From: Mastigias papua
Lineage: Eukaryota; Cnidaria; Scyphozoa; Rhizostomeae; Mastigiidae
Reading direction: 5' to 3'
DNA: 64,000 bases
Assembly (NCBI GenBank): GCA_964019165.1
Contig: OZ025269.1
Span: forward strand, 18,393,687-18,457,686
Shown here: positions 24,894 to 36,859 of the stretch, piece by piece
Position numbering within the stretch: position 1 is the stretch's first letter
How the letters are laid out: every line of letters begins with the position of its first letter
Program-made: the position numbers and the translations under genes
Notes under the pieces: generated by a model
What the model saw: the letters and a program-made list of their open reading frames with translations, nothing else
Database searches by the model: none
Told to the model about the DNA's origin: nothing

Positions 24894-25544
24894 AAGTACT
24901 TACGAGAGAGAAGAGCAAACAAATTTACTAAGAAAAAAGTGAAGGAAGGCATTAATAAAGCAAACTGCAGAGGAAACGACAATAAGTTGGCTAAGAAAAC
25001 ACAATCGTGAGGAACTAAAAAGGTGCCAAATTTAGTAAGAGGAAGAATGATGTAGGCCTGTTTTACATGTAAACCGAAGTTCACTGTAACTCAAATGCCT
25101 GTGATACGGAAAAACATAGAATGACACGTTCGTCAGAAACTGAATCACTATGTAGGTAGACTAATTATCGATGGAAATCAGACGGGTGGGAATGTTTATG
25201 GAGCTGTCTTTATTAAAAACCAATTACATTTGCAAGGTAGGGAATTATGAGTCAATCTTTACACTCTGTGATATATAGATATCAATCAGGGTGGTCTGTG
25301 TGTAAAATTCTGCGATGAATAATTCTGTGCAATCAGGCGATGAAGATAAAATACAAAGAAGGTGTAGTTAATAACTTGCTTCCTTAACGATTTAAGACCA
25401 TAACGCCACTCCCGATTCTAGGATGAAGCTGCGTGAATTCTGGAATAATTAAGGTCTCTGATCATTGTGAAGAGGATAAGTGAATGATGTCAACGATGAT
25501 TATTGTGTGAAAAAAACTCAACAGGTGTGGCAGTGATGAGGAAG
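24894..25544. other. Intergenic, nothing recognised
   Basis: No gene or RNA was recognised. Confidence 0.4.
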
Positions 25545-25600
25545 AGGATGATGCTGATGATGATAATGATAATGATGATGATGATGAGGAGGAGGAGGAC
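25545..25600. repeat. Short (GAT)n/(GAG)n array
   Basis: GATGAT and GAGGAG trinucleotides with AAT interruptions. Low-complexity frames across it (Met/Ile-rich, Ser-rich) are artefacts. Confidence 0.85.
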
Positions 25601-25761
25601 AGGCTGCAGTTCTGATAAGAAACTGTTGGGGAAACAGAGTGGATTGAGTGTAGCCGGCTCAATCACCTCTTCTAAACAATTCGAAGGCAAACACTGACCC
25701 CAATGTCAACCCAGGTTCCGCTAGGGGCGTAAAAGGAGAACAGACAGGCAGACAGACAAAT

Positions 25762-25770
25762 GACGATGAC

Positions 25771-25839
<69 letters not shown>

Positions 25840-25883
25840 GAAGAAGGTGATGATGATGATGATGAGATGATGATGATGATGAT

Positions 25884-25939
<56 letters not shown>

Positions 25940-26006
25940 CAAGAAGAAGGTGATGATGATGATGATGAGATGATGATGATGATGATGATATGATGATGAT
26001 GATGAT

Positions 26007-26103
<97 letters not shown>

Positions 26104-26112
26104 GAATGATAA
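25762..26112. repeat. Long (GAT)n trinucleotide array with higher-order structure
   Basis: About 350 bases of ATG/GAT repeats. Phase breaks recur: GATGAGATGATG and GATGATATGATG appear twice, and an AAGAAGAAGGTGATGATG / AAGAAGAAGG block at 25836 and 25942 is spaced about 105 bases apart, pointing to a higher-order duplication. The Ile/His-rich minus-strand frame is an artefact. Confidence 0.95.
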
Positions 26113-27454
26113 TGATGAGAATGATAGCTATGGTCACAACAATTCGCCCTAACCCAGATAGTAATTGGTTGATTGATTGATTCATTGACTGATAGGCTGA
26201 TTAGTAAGGATGCTATGAAGTTTAACTATCAATTAACTCCAGGTTGGTTACAAGCGTGCTCTACGTGTGCCTTCCACGTGGGTTCAAAGAAATGTGAAGC
26301 TATAAATGGTAATGAATTTGCTATACTAAACGATAAGGTGTGACAAACTCTTGTCAAATAGGACATCAATCAAGACAAGATTATCAGCAATAGCCACAAA
26401 ATTCAAAGGTCCTTGGTCTGGAGAAAGTTAATCAACCTTGCTTAAGTAATTGAGTAATTGAAAACGTTTCAGAAAATCAACAATCAAAGCTTTTCACTTC
26501 AGTGACTTGTCGTTCATTTTTAGCTATGAAGGTCATAATGACATGGTGGACTTTGAAAATAACAAAAAGAATTGACAAGAAGGAATCAAATTATGTTTAG
26601 AAACAGAATCTGAACCACTGATCACTTCTTCCATACATCGGACCCAAAACAGAGATGAGATAATAAGAAAGATAGACCAAACCCAACCTCGTTGAAGGAC
26701 ATATCATTGGTGTCGGGAGGTGAGATCCCGATAATTATAACCATTCGGTAGTTTTGAGTTTCACTCAACTAACTCCTTTTGATTTAGTAAAATGATCGTT
26801 TCATTCAAGTAAATTCTTCATTTCACAAAACCTTCGGTTTATTAGCTCATGAAAAATGTGAGTAACACCCCAAAATTGTTGACCAAGTCTACCAATGCCG
26901 GCATACTGTCTCTATTTTGATAATTGTCGCAAAATTACTACCTATTTCACTTCAATTCATTCCATTTCAATTCTCTAAGGAGGGTTACACTAAATTCTTT
27001 CATTTCAATTCTTTTAGGAAAAAAAGAAAGTAGTTTTCTGTTCCCCTTCCCGAATTTCAAACGGCGGCTTTGAATTGACTCAATGATGATGCCAATCTGG
27101 CTTCAGTACCTATGCCATTCGATATTTTGGCTCCATGAAAGGATCAAATGATAAAGCCTTGTCCTGCCTGTGAGGATTGCAGAAACAAAAAGATACCTAA
27201 AGTTGAAATACCTAGTAATTCTACCTATTTTGCATAGGAAAAGATTTCTGCCAATGCTATAGGTATAGCTTTGAGAACTTCAGTATGCAATGCATGGGAC
27301 TGCACAGTCTATGATCAGGAAGGTTGTGATATTGTTGTAAAAGTCCGTATTACTAAATGTGGTGCCGTTCCACACTGAACCCTTTCCAAAGCATGATAGC
27401 ATCCAGATAGCTTAATGTCTAGCTAACTGGACTGCTGTCGTCAAAGGGTAAAGG
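26113..27454. other. Intergenic, possibly decayed retrotransposon 5' part
   Basis: No intact frame. The right portion could be upstream coding sequence of the decayed reverse transcriptase at 27455, but I could not translate it convincingly. Confidence 0.35.
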
Positions 27455-27850
27455 CTGGCTCACACAGGAGTACCACAGAAAGAATCCAAATTGGGACTCC
27501 ACAGTGATCAATCTTAGGTTCTTTGCTACTTAACATGTTCAAAAATGATATATTTCTCACAAATCAGATTCTGAGGTCTGCAATTTGTAGATTATAACAC
27601 TATACAGTCATGTGGGAAAGACTTAAGTGAAATAGCCACAGACTTGTAGAGCGAAATCAGTAGATTGTTTTAATGGCCTACAAACAATGGAAAGGTTGCA
27701 AGCCCAAAAAAATCCCAGCTAGCGCTCTCTAGTCTGAACGGCTAGAGAGGACTGCGTCTGAAAATCAAGAAAAACAAGGCATCTGCAACAGAATGTGTTA
27801 AATTGCTCGGTAAGGATATTTACAACAAATTACAGTTTAAAAGAAAATGT
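27455..27850 (+). pseudogene. Decayed L2/CR1-type non-LTR reverse transcriptase fragment
   Basis: One plus frame, read through six in-frame stops, keeps the order of non-LTR reverse transcriptase landmarks. These are GVPQ followed by a region where GS.LGPLLF is expected (KESKLGLH here), a VDYNTIQSCGKDLSEIATDL block where the catalytic FADD box is expected (the DD pair is now DY), WPTNNGKVASPKKSQL, and LRLKIKKNK..ATECVKLLG followed by NKLQFK. The frame is conserved but the active site is lost, so this is a fossil degraded by substitution rather than by frameshift. No ends or tail were found. Confidence 0.8.
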
Positions 27851-29397
27851 CTTTCTTTCTAGACTAATCACATATATTTCTTGAGAACAGGCACTAGTAC
27901 TTTACAACGTGGTATTCTGCTGAACTTCAATTATTTCCCTTTTAATTGGCTATTCTGCAATAAAGGTGCAAACGTGCACATCGGATCCTCTGCGAAGATT
28001 ATGAATGCTCCTATGAAGCATTAATGATAGAAATTTAGAAGTCAATGAATCAACTTAACCCATCGTTTGCATGGGGCTCTTGGTAAATTGTAATTTGAGG
28101 TTTAACAATCTTTGCGTACCACCAAAAATAAAGATGAAGGACTTGGTGCAAAAATTACCGTATTTTAGGGAGTTTTGCCTCTGGAACACTATGGATGACA
28201 GCGTCAAAAATAAGCCAAAAATTTTTCCTGTCAAAAAGAGGATCAAACTTTCGACTGGAAAGGGGTGTGCCCACTGGATTTCCCGTAGCTAAATGTATGT
28301 TTATAGTAAAAATATCTTTTGTTGTAAATGGTTAGTTTAAAGTGGTATCTGCTATGCCACTACCTTAACATCAACTTTATCAATGGAGCAATTTCACATT
28401 AAAACATGGCCAACTAAAATCATGAAGAACTGTATTGTCCTTTTCTTAGCAAAATATTTGCAAAAAGGAGAATATGAATATGCTATGGGAGGAGATTCTA
28501 GTTCGTGAATCTTGCGAAAGAATATTCAAAATTCATTCCCTTGAGGCAAATATTCTGCCCAGAAGCAGGGCTGTAGTGGGGAATTGACTGTTATCGTAAG
28601 GCATTTTGTTGCTGAGCTTAGCTAATGATGCGCATGCGCCAGTTCTGCACGGCTTGACATTTGGCTTTATACTGAAGTCGAACTCTATCCAGCGGTGTCG
28701 CTCTAGGCGAGGAACCACTGGTGAGGAGCTAAAGGAGAGTGGCTCAGTCGAAACAAGTGCAAAATAGTTAAATACAGTAGCTCGGTAGCGAAAAAAACCA
28801 GAAATCGCTTGTTATGGTGCAGCATGACTCTACGTGCAAAACAGTTCTTAGAAAACTCTTTGAGAGCATTACGTCCTCCTTTCCCCTTTAGTATTCAATT
28901 CATGGCTACAGAAATTAGTTAGAAGAGCCAGTTAAGCAATATGCAAGACAGATGACAAACACGGTTGCAGGAAAAAGCAAGATCCACACGATTAGGATGT
29001 TATAATTCATAGCCACCATAATCTGACAAACGAGATTGCCTAAAATCCTTGCAAATGGACCATCTGGTCAATAGATACGCAGAAACTATACTTTCTAAAA
29101 TGCTAGGTGGTAATTCTGCGGTTGGAAGAAACATGTGCCAAAAAATATAACATGGCAGCTAATAAATTCATTTGACAAGAAAATAACGAGTGATAACGTT
29201 TCTCATGTCACCGTATTATCTAACGTAACCATTTGACCACACAAAACCATGTTAAGTTTTCTTGCTGAAAGACATCTTTTTTAATAGCTTCTCTTTTGAG
29301 GCTGAAGTAACAATTTGGTAGTTTTCATCGCAAAGATTGAACCCAAATTTAATTGCTAGAATTTCCAGTCGTCCAGATTATCACACTACGTCAAATA
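27851..29397. other. Intergenic, nothing recognised
   Basis: No gene, RNA or repeat family was recognised. Confidence 0.4.
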
Positions 29398-29545
29398 GCA
29401 GTATACCAGATCATATCACATCAGATCATATCACATCATGTCATGTCATATCGTATCATATCATATCACGTCACATCACATTATAATCACATCATATCAA
29501 ATCATATCAATCACATTATATCATATGAATCACATCATGCCATAT
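29398..29545. repeat. Degenerate ATCATATCAC-type repeat
   Basis: About 150 bases built from variants of TCATATCACA and TCATGTCAT. The apparent His/Ser/Ile-rich frame is an artefact. Confidence 0.85.
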
Positions 29546-29914
29546 CATGTCCTACAATTATGATAAAGTTTGTGGCAAGGAGAAGTATAATGTGCTTATT
29601 GAAACTTCTGCATAGAAATATAAAAATGCCCCAAATCTAAGCGGAACCGATGTAAGGGACATGCAGCATGCAAAATACGCCTGCACAGTAGCAAATAAAT
29701 AGGACAATGCTGGCAATACTAAATTGGAAGAATGCAGAGTGCATGCTGAATAGAAGAATGTAATCCAAAAGTACACTAGCTTAGGAGAACGCGAAAAAGA
29801 TAAGATAAATAAAACAATAAAAACTGCCTCAAGCTTCTAGATATCTTCATATCAGCGTTGACTGCTTTATCAAATTAAAGTTTATCAAGGTATATGTTGT
29901 TGAATCATTCTTCT
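29546..29914. other. Intergenic, nothing recognised
   Basis: No gene or RNA was recognised. Confidence 0.4.
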
Positions 29915-30115
29915 GTCTTGTTCACAGTAAAGTTGTTGATCCTCGTTCACAGTAATCTGATTCTCGTTCACAGTAAGGCTGATACTTCGTTCACCGTTCA
30001 CAGTAAAATTGATCCTTGTTCACAGTAAAATTGATCCTCATTTACAGTAAAGTTGATAATCGTTTACAGTAAAGTTGTTACTCGTTCAATGTAAAGTTGC
30101 TCCTCGTTTGCAATC
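29915..30115. repeat. Minisatellite, about 23-bp unit, about 9 copies
   Basis: Each unit reads like CGTTCACAGTAAAGTTGAT with a variable CCT/TAC/AAT segment between units. Spacing varies from about 20 to 30 bases, and one unit holds a partial double TTCACCGTTCACAG. It lacks the regular spacing and unique spacers of a CRISPR array. Confidence 0.9.
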
Positions 30116-31204
30116 GTGCTGTAGCTCATATACTGCGAAGTTAACTTAAAAATACGATGGGTCAAACCAAGAATACCTCTTTTTCAAATATATGATACAG
30201 ACTAGGCCTTAAATTACTTTACCAAACAATCCTGTAGAAATTAATTACATCACTTATTGTGCTATCCTATCCTTGTGATTGGCTAGAAGCTATTTAGTTA
30301 CATTTACAAGTGATGATGGTATGATTCCCACATACTCGCATTATCGGATAGACGACCTCTTTCCTGCTTTTGGGTGGCTCAATTAAAACCGATTATCCTG
30401 AACCTTCATAAGGCAATTCCGGACATACTTATTATCATCATCTGTAATCTCCTTTGAGGAAAATACGCACAGAATCTTTGCAGAGATAGGAGGAGATGCT
30501 AAGAGTAGCCCACTAAACTTCAAATCCTGTTTGATATCTTGCAAAGAGCTCTTTTTGCCAATTATGCCGATAAGATCATTCTACAGTTCATACTATGGTG
30601 CTGAAGCGGATTCTAAAGAGTGTAGAAGTTCAAACAGGAGCAAACAGCTACTCACATTGCGACAACTTGTCCTATTTTGCCATCTGAATAATTATTAGAG
30701 ATGTAGTGTCTTAAGGCCTCTTACTTTTGTTTGCTCGTTAGTGACATGCTGCAATTTTTCAGTACAACAGCATAGAAATAAATTGATGGCTGGGGGGAAG
30801 GGGGGCTCTTTTCACACCTGTACTTTCATATAAAGCTAAGAATTCGATACACGCAGTTGTAGAATGACGTCCAGTTAAAAATGGGCCACAATCCTTTCAT
30901 GTTGTGTGAACTTCAAATTCTTCATTAGAATGGTTCCTTGGGAAACATATAAACTTTAACGTTCTCTAAAGATACTGTATTTGTGTTGCGTATGTAGTGC
31001 TTCATTTCTAACATGCCTTCTAAATGGTGGGAAGTTATAGCCCTTTCAGCTGGCAGCTGGGGGACTGAGTCCCCGGGCTTCCCTCTCTCTCATACCAATG
31101 GGTTTTTGCATGGCTGTTGGCTTATCCTGTTTGCTGCTCTTCAGACTTACTTAAAACATGAGTACCACAACAAATGCAAGCAATTTGCTTTCAGATAAAT
31201 ACAG
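30116..31204. other. Intergenic, nothing recognised
   Basis: A G-rich stretch lies at 30791-30806. The frame at 31013-31198 has no recognisable content. Confidence 0.4.
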
Positions 31205-31645
31205 CAGAAACTCGCATAAAAGAACCATAAACTTTAAGAACCTATACCCTAAAATTTATCAGATTCCTATACACAAGATGCCAAAAGTTGACTTTGACTG
31301 ATTCGGTAAAAAAGCTGGGAGTTTTCTTTCAAGGGAAGAAGATCATTTCTCAATGCATACTGAGCAGGGCAACATCTTCTATTATGAACTACATTCATAT
31401 ATCGTTTATAAGAACCTTTGTGCCGATATGGACCTTTTAGAGACATTTTAATTTAGCCTCGTTTAGGTTATTGAGAGCACGTTTTTCTTATGAAAGAGAA
31501 GAGTTGACCATGAGCATTTTAAAAGTGGAGAGGGAATTACTTCGGTGAGCATAGTTTAGAATCGTGACTGTGAGTCTATATACTGTACGAATTGGTATAC
31601 CTTTTTAGCCTAGGTCCATAAAAAGGAGGTTTCATACGCGGGTTT
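31205..31645. mobile_element. Possible MITE with CTCGCATAAAAGAACC termini
   Basis: The left edge reads AAACTCGCATAAAAGAACC and the right edge TTTCATACGCGGGTTTT, roughly inverted. Internal GTTTATAAGAACC copies lie at 31402-31414 and near the left end. The terminal core resembles the family A terminus CGTTT.TTATAAGAA, so a distant relation is possible. Ends are approximate. Confidence 0.4.
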
Positions 31646-32344
31646 TATAGCGTAAGCTAGAAACATGCATCTAGGGACAATACACTGAATTAGTCTGTCA
31701 GAAGGTGGGTTGTTTTACAAGATCGATGACAACTACCTCTCGTAAGTCTAACATTCACACTTGTGTCGATCTTCAAATGACTAGGAAACTTTCCAGGAAA
31801 ATATCAAGGCCAGGATGTATATTACGAGCGAAATTGGAAGTGCTGAGTTTCTCATTCAGCTAAGTTGTAACAATCTTCAAACTAATTCACTTCACCTCAA
31901 TCCTAAACAATATGATAAAGGAGTGTTAGAAGGTTACGTATACGGGCTCTGAGCTCATTTCCTTGAGATTTATAAAACTATCTATTCACTCAGGAAGTTT
32001 GTTTATAGCTAATAAAAAGTCATCCAAAAAAAATTGGTTTCTAGAGTCACCCACAAGAGAATTTTTCATAAGGGAGCGAACCTGTTTCAATTCCAAACAA
32101 TTGGTGAAGGAGATATTGACCAGTTCTGGAAGGATTGGGGTGGATCAATGCAAGGAACTTGAGCTACTGTGTCATCACTCCTCCAGATTTCATGATTTAG
32201 ATTCTGTAATAATACGTAGATTCAGCCAGTTTTCGTAAAAATAAAATGTGAAACCAGAGGATTAGGAAAACTAAAACAATTCGGTCTTTAATGAAAAGTA
32301 ATAGGGAAGCTCCGTATATCTAGGACATATATTTAGGATTCGCA
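31646..32344. other. Intergenic, nothing recognised
   Basis: The 91-codon plus frame at 31963-32238 is gene-like in composition but has no domain I recognise and no clear splice sites. Confidence 0.4.
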
Positions 32345-33155
32345 TGACATTACATGTTCTCTTTTTATAGGAAAGCGCTTTATACGAAAGTAGTACCGGA
32401 CAACTCAAAAAGTTAAAAAAGTTCAATGCTGAATGTTTGAGATCTAAGAAAATTGATAAGTAATATACCTTTAAAGCATAAGGCGAACTCAGATCTCAAA
32501 AAACGAAACCCACAGAGCAAACGATCTCCAAATATCTAAACTACGGCTAGAACTCTCAAAAAGACGTTTTTCATACGTTGGTGCAAAGGTCTGGAATGAT
32601 ATCCCAAGCGACATAAGAAATATGGAATCTACTTGCCTTTTTAAGCACAAAATGAAAACATACCTCTTGGATCAATAAATTAAAATCAACACAGAAGTAA
32701 GAGATCCCTAGCATGACCTCCAGGTAGAACAGTTTAAAGTTTGTTTAGTTTTCTGTTTTGTTTTGCGAATAACTACCTTTATTTACGTTTTGCATGTAAC
32801 TGCCTTTATTTGTTTAAGTGTATAACTGAAGGAGTATCATGGATTATGAAATGAAATGAAATGAAATGAAATGAAATGAAATGAAATGAAATGAAATGAA
32901 ATGAAATGAAAAATCCCAATATTCACGCAAGACAATCGTCGTTTCTACTTAATGCGTAAAGACTTCTTGCGGTAACACATTTAGTACAGTATTTTGTGTG
33001 TATAGGGCCTGTCGGTCTGTGTAACAATGTAGAGCTACGCAAATCCTGATATTCTTGCTAAGAAAGTCGTAAGAAAGTTACAGTACTGAGATCATGACAG
33101 TGTTAAGAAAATTTCAGTACTGGAGGAACAAAATCTTTCTTATGCAAAAAGAGTA
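32345..33155 (+). mobile_element. MITE family B copy, split by an L2-type insertion
   Basis: The left part (32345-32472) ends in ATATACCTTTAAA and the right part (32913-33155) resumes with AATCCCAATATTCACGCA. In uninterrupted copies (18033-18065, 20612-20640) these blocks are contiguous. The right part continues TTCTTGCGGTA, GCCTGTCGGTCTGTG, ATATTCTTGCTAAGAAAGT, AAGAAAGTTACAGTACTG and ATTTCAGTACTGG. This is one of the clearest copies for defining the family. Confidence 0.75.
32473..32912 (+). mobile_element. 3' end of an L2/CR1-type non-LTR retrotransposon with (ATGAA)n tail
   Basis: The start encodes the usual C-terminal end of this class of reverse transcriptase: LRLELSKRRFSYVGAKVWND, then IPSDIRNMESTCLFKHKMKT and YLLDQ stop (TAA at 32678). 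A 3' UTR of about 165 bases follows, then about 12 copies of ATGAA (32848-32911). A short tandem repeat tail of this kind fits L2/CR1-type insertion. The element is 5'-truncated, as is normal for LINE insertions, and sits inside a family B MITE. Confidence 0.85.
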
Positions 33156-33239
33156 TATTCCTCTACAGTGATGAAGCTGCTGTTTATGGGCTGCCATTCT
33201 TCCGTGATATGTAGTCATTAAAAAAATAGAGAGAACTTA

Positions 33240-33440
33240 TCCACGCCTTTCAGTGAGTCCATTAGATGCGTGCTGCAAATCGCGTGCGTGGGATAGTTTG
33301 CGCGCGCTAAAGATTCGATTGTTAGAGTATTCCTTAGTACTTCGAGGTACATTTTTCATAAAGCTGGCGCGAGCGACAAATCGAGCGCGTGAACTGAGCT
33401 GGGTCTGCGCGCTCGTGCGCGAATGCGCGCGTCTCATTGA
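33240..33440. other. CpG-rich island in AT-rich DNA
   Basis: About 200 bases dense in CG (GCGCGCGC, GGCGCGAGCG, CGCGCTCGTGCGC), very unlike the AT-rich surroundings. The frames on both strands (33253-33504 plus, 33237-33437 minus) are Arg/Ala/Ser-rich, probably because of the composition. It could be a mobile-element terminus, an unmethylated island or a promoter. No gene start can be tied to it. Confidence 0.5.
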
Positions 33441-34321
33441 AAGGCCTGCTTATGTGTTTTACAGCATAAAACATTCCGTACAGGCAACTTGTTCAAATTC
33501 CTAAAAATTCGCTTATTTACTATAACTTCACGTATCTTTTTCGCTGCAGTGAACAATAGAACAATATTTACTAGTCTGACTATACTTTGGAGCATCTCTG
33601 TCTTCAAAAAGGCACGTTTGCTTTCTCTGTCCCTCCTGATATAGGTCCCTATCCTTTTGACGCAGGTCAAGGGGGCGATGTCTGTCTTATACCCCATTCT
33701 GGCGGTCATGGGTAACATCTTTGAAAAGCAAAAGATCAAAAGGCAATCAGCGCAACGGTAAAAAGAGAAATACCAAGATTGGAAAATCATTGTGAGTAGA
33801 CTTTGGTGTTCTGATTTCATTGCTTGACTGCTTCTAGTCAAGGTTAAACAAGCTGCAATCATGGAATGTCTATGGTATCTGTTGAAACGCTATCCTTAAC
33901 CTCTTGTTCACAAGAGAATGCTCCCGTCTTTTCGAGCAATAGGAACTTTTATGGTACCAACAGACCATTCACACAGAAAACTAAGCGATAAATTCCTGTT
34001 AAACACACAGACCAGACACTAGACACCAGAAATTGAAATGGAGTGACAAATGAATGGTAGAGGAAAACTCCAGATGGGCAAAACCGAAATGCACAGAAAG
34101 AAAATTCACAGCCAAGTCCATTTGGGAATTCAAGTTATGGTGTGACTCGGCCAGTTTGATGATTACGTAAGCCATGCTTTTTCAGTTATATATTGGGATC
34201 AAAAAAATCTATCCATGTACAGTTGAAAGTAGCCTTAGTCCAGAAAAATGCCCACGAAGTCGGTAATCAACAGGACGTATATACGGAGAAGCTATTAAGT
34301 TAAGATTGAATAGGATTTATA
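33441..34321. other. Intergenic, with foldback fragment at 33913-33972
   Basis: Contains an arm fragment related to the foldback element at 1367-1521 (AGAATGCTCCCGTCTTTTCG then TATGGTACCAACAGACCATTC). The 142-codon minus frame at 33434-33862 shows no recognised domain. Confidence 0.45.
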
Positions 34322-34455
34322 CTCGGCTGGGCTTTTGATCGGGTGATTTTATAATAGGGTGGGCTAATAATAGGGTGAGTTTATAGTAGAGTAGGGTTGT
34401 AATTGGGTTATCTTATAATAGGGTGAGTCTATAATAGGGTGTGCCTGTAAACGGG
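34322..34455. repeat. Minisatellite of GGGTGAGTTTATAATA-type units
   Basis: About six or seven units of roughly 17-23 bases, each with GGGTGNG and TATAATA, diverged from one another. Confidence 0.8.
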
Positions 34456-36580
34456 ACTTTGCGGTATATTCTAGTTGTTCCTACCTCGGCTGGTAGAAAA
34501 TGTTGACATTTGCCTCGACGTTTCAGAACAATAATCTTTGAATGAAAACGAGTTAGGTCCGAAATGGTTTCGACTAGACAGCATAATAATTTTGATTTTT
34601 TCTTTTACGTAATGGGATTGTGGAAGAATTCTTAACGCAGAAGATAATCACCGGCAATTTTGGGACTGAGTTTTGAAACTTGATATTATTTTGAAATTCC
34701 GACCTGTCCAGGTTGGTTTCAAATTTAAGAATTTCACTTTACTTTAATTCTCAATGCCCAGTACTTGGTAAATCTATAAAAGACCTAGCATTACTCCCTA
34801 ACCGTGCCTTGCATGTTTTTTCAGATAACATTTACTATCGTCTCCATGGCGCCAAGTCATTCGAAATCATTTAAAGATAAATAGTATATATTCGGACGAA
34901 GGTTGTATAAGATAACTGAACTTTCCAGCTCTGTATTCATTAACTTAATTGGTTATCGAACTATTCTCTACACAAATTTGTAAATGTTTTGGACTCTACC
35001 ATACAAGCTATACCAAAATCTTTGTTTTCTCATTAATACGCCTTATCATACGGGATGATTTTCTAGTGAGTCCATTCGCCTTGTCTGGACTCATCTATCA
35101 GAAGTCACCGTATATATTACGGTAGCCCTATGTTATTCGTGCCAACTATTTGTGCAATAATTACCGTCCTTTAACAAAAGCCAAATCCTTATGTTACTTC
35201 TGTGAGTAGCTCTCAATAAAACGTTGTGTCCAAGGCGATCAAGTGCCGCAAATTTGAAGTGGTTCATTCTAATTTTCTATGAACACAACTATAATGCTCG
35301 GACTTAAAGGTTACATAAAACAGTCTGCTACCAACGTACATAGAAAAATCTACTGCCACGGCTCCGGAGTGTGGTAAAGACAGTGTAAACCAAGGCTTGT
35401 CTGTTCCTGCTCAAAATTATCGTCATGTTCCTTTGATTGGGGCCAATATAACACTACTAAAAACACCTATCTCATAAGTTTCGTTCCCTAACGTGGTGAG
35501 ACAAAATTACTTATAGTGGCACTCAACAGCGACTCTTTAAGAAGCCAGCTAAGAAGCTGCAATGAAAGTTGTGCTCGCTCTGGACGACGTTCTGAGCAAT
35601 ACAGATTCTATCTATGGCACTGTGTGCAGCTTCATTTAGATATAACCTTTTTGCCCAATATCAGTCAAAATTCTTACCTGTATAAAGAGAGCTGATCTTG
35701 TAGTCTTCACTCGAAAAGAAAATGATGCAATGACTTTAAATTAATTCTACAGCTGACGCTTATAATCAGTTTGAACGTCCCTAGACTCAGCAGCATCGAT
35801 CCAAGCCAACATCGAGCTCGTGTTAAGAAGCTCGTCATTTGTGCTATACGTTCTCTTTGAGGAGCTAATACTAACAAACAAAGAATTCGCGGCAAAAGCA
35901 CACAAAGGTTAGGAATGCAACAATGTCCTCATCAACGGCTTAGGTTTGATATGAGAACCAACAAACAAATCTGAAGCGAGTCGTGCGCGCAAGGTGCTAA
36001 GCTTAATTGCGACGTACACATGGGTGCACATTCTCCCAAAGCCGCTCCAATTCAGCTGTAGTTGTTTGTGATCTAAAGTGAAACATATGGCTAGACCACG
36101 GGATAGGAATTGGGTAACCTTTATGCGAACCATAATGCAATAAAATCATATTGCAGCTTAAAGGGCTCAAGAGTTGTGTTACTTAAGAAACTAAGATCTG
36201 CAAGGAAAGAATAAACTTCCGGGAATCCCTGCGCGCTATAGTTGTTGAATTGTTGAATAAGGCACAGAAAAGTCTGCTTGAACTTCGAGGTTCTAAAGAT
36301 TCAAGCCAATTGATTTTTTACTATGACCCTCATGACCAATATTGGGCCTATAAGTACTGCCGAAGACTATCATCTAAAAGACAAAGAAGGTTGTAAAGGC
36401 CGAGAAGAACAGAGTTGGTCCCATGTTTTCAGCCTCATACCATTCTTAACGTTTCTCCCATTTGTCGACCCCTATATAATCTAACTACTTCAGAGCTAGA
36501 AATAAGGCATAAGTGGTTCTCTTCATGAAGAACTTCACACACTCGTAATCAAATAAACGTACGTAGTAGGAAAATAAGTT
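34456..36580. other. Intergenic, nothing recognised
   Basis: No gene or RNA. Frames at 35707-35901 and 35909-36133 (minus) have no recognisable content. Confidence 0.4.
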
Positions 36581-36730
<150 letters not shown>

Positions 36731-36859
36731 TGTATTTATGGATAAATGTTATATGCATTTATTCATCACCATTTTCTCTTCTTCTCCAAACCCAGATGGA
36801 TAGGAACAGAGAGCGCAGGCTAGAAGAAGAAATGATGATGTGTATATATATCTGAACTC

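Noticed and set aside
25721..26185. 154-codon minus-strand frame of Ile, Ser and His runs
   Set aside because: It is a direct translation of the (GAT)n array and has no other content.
29915..30115. CRISPR-like array of short direct repeats
   Set aside because: The connectors are short, related to each other and irregular, there are no cas genes, and the DNA is animal. It is a minisatellite.
33237..33504. Arg/Ala-rich frames on both strands
   Set aside because: CpG-rich composition removes stop codons on both strands; there is no domain and no conservation evidence.
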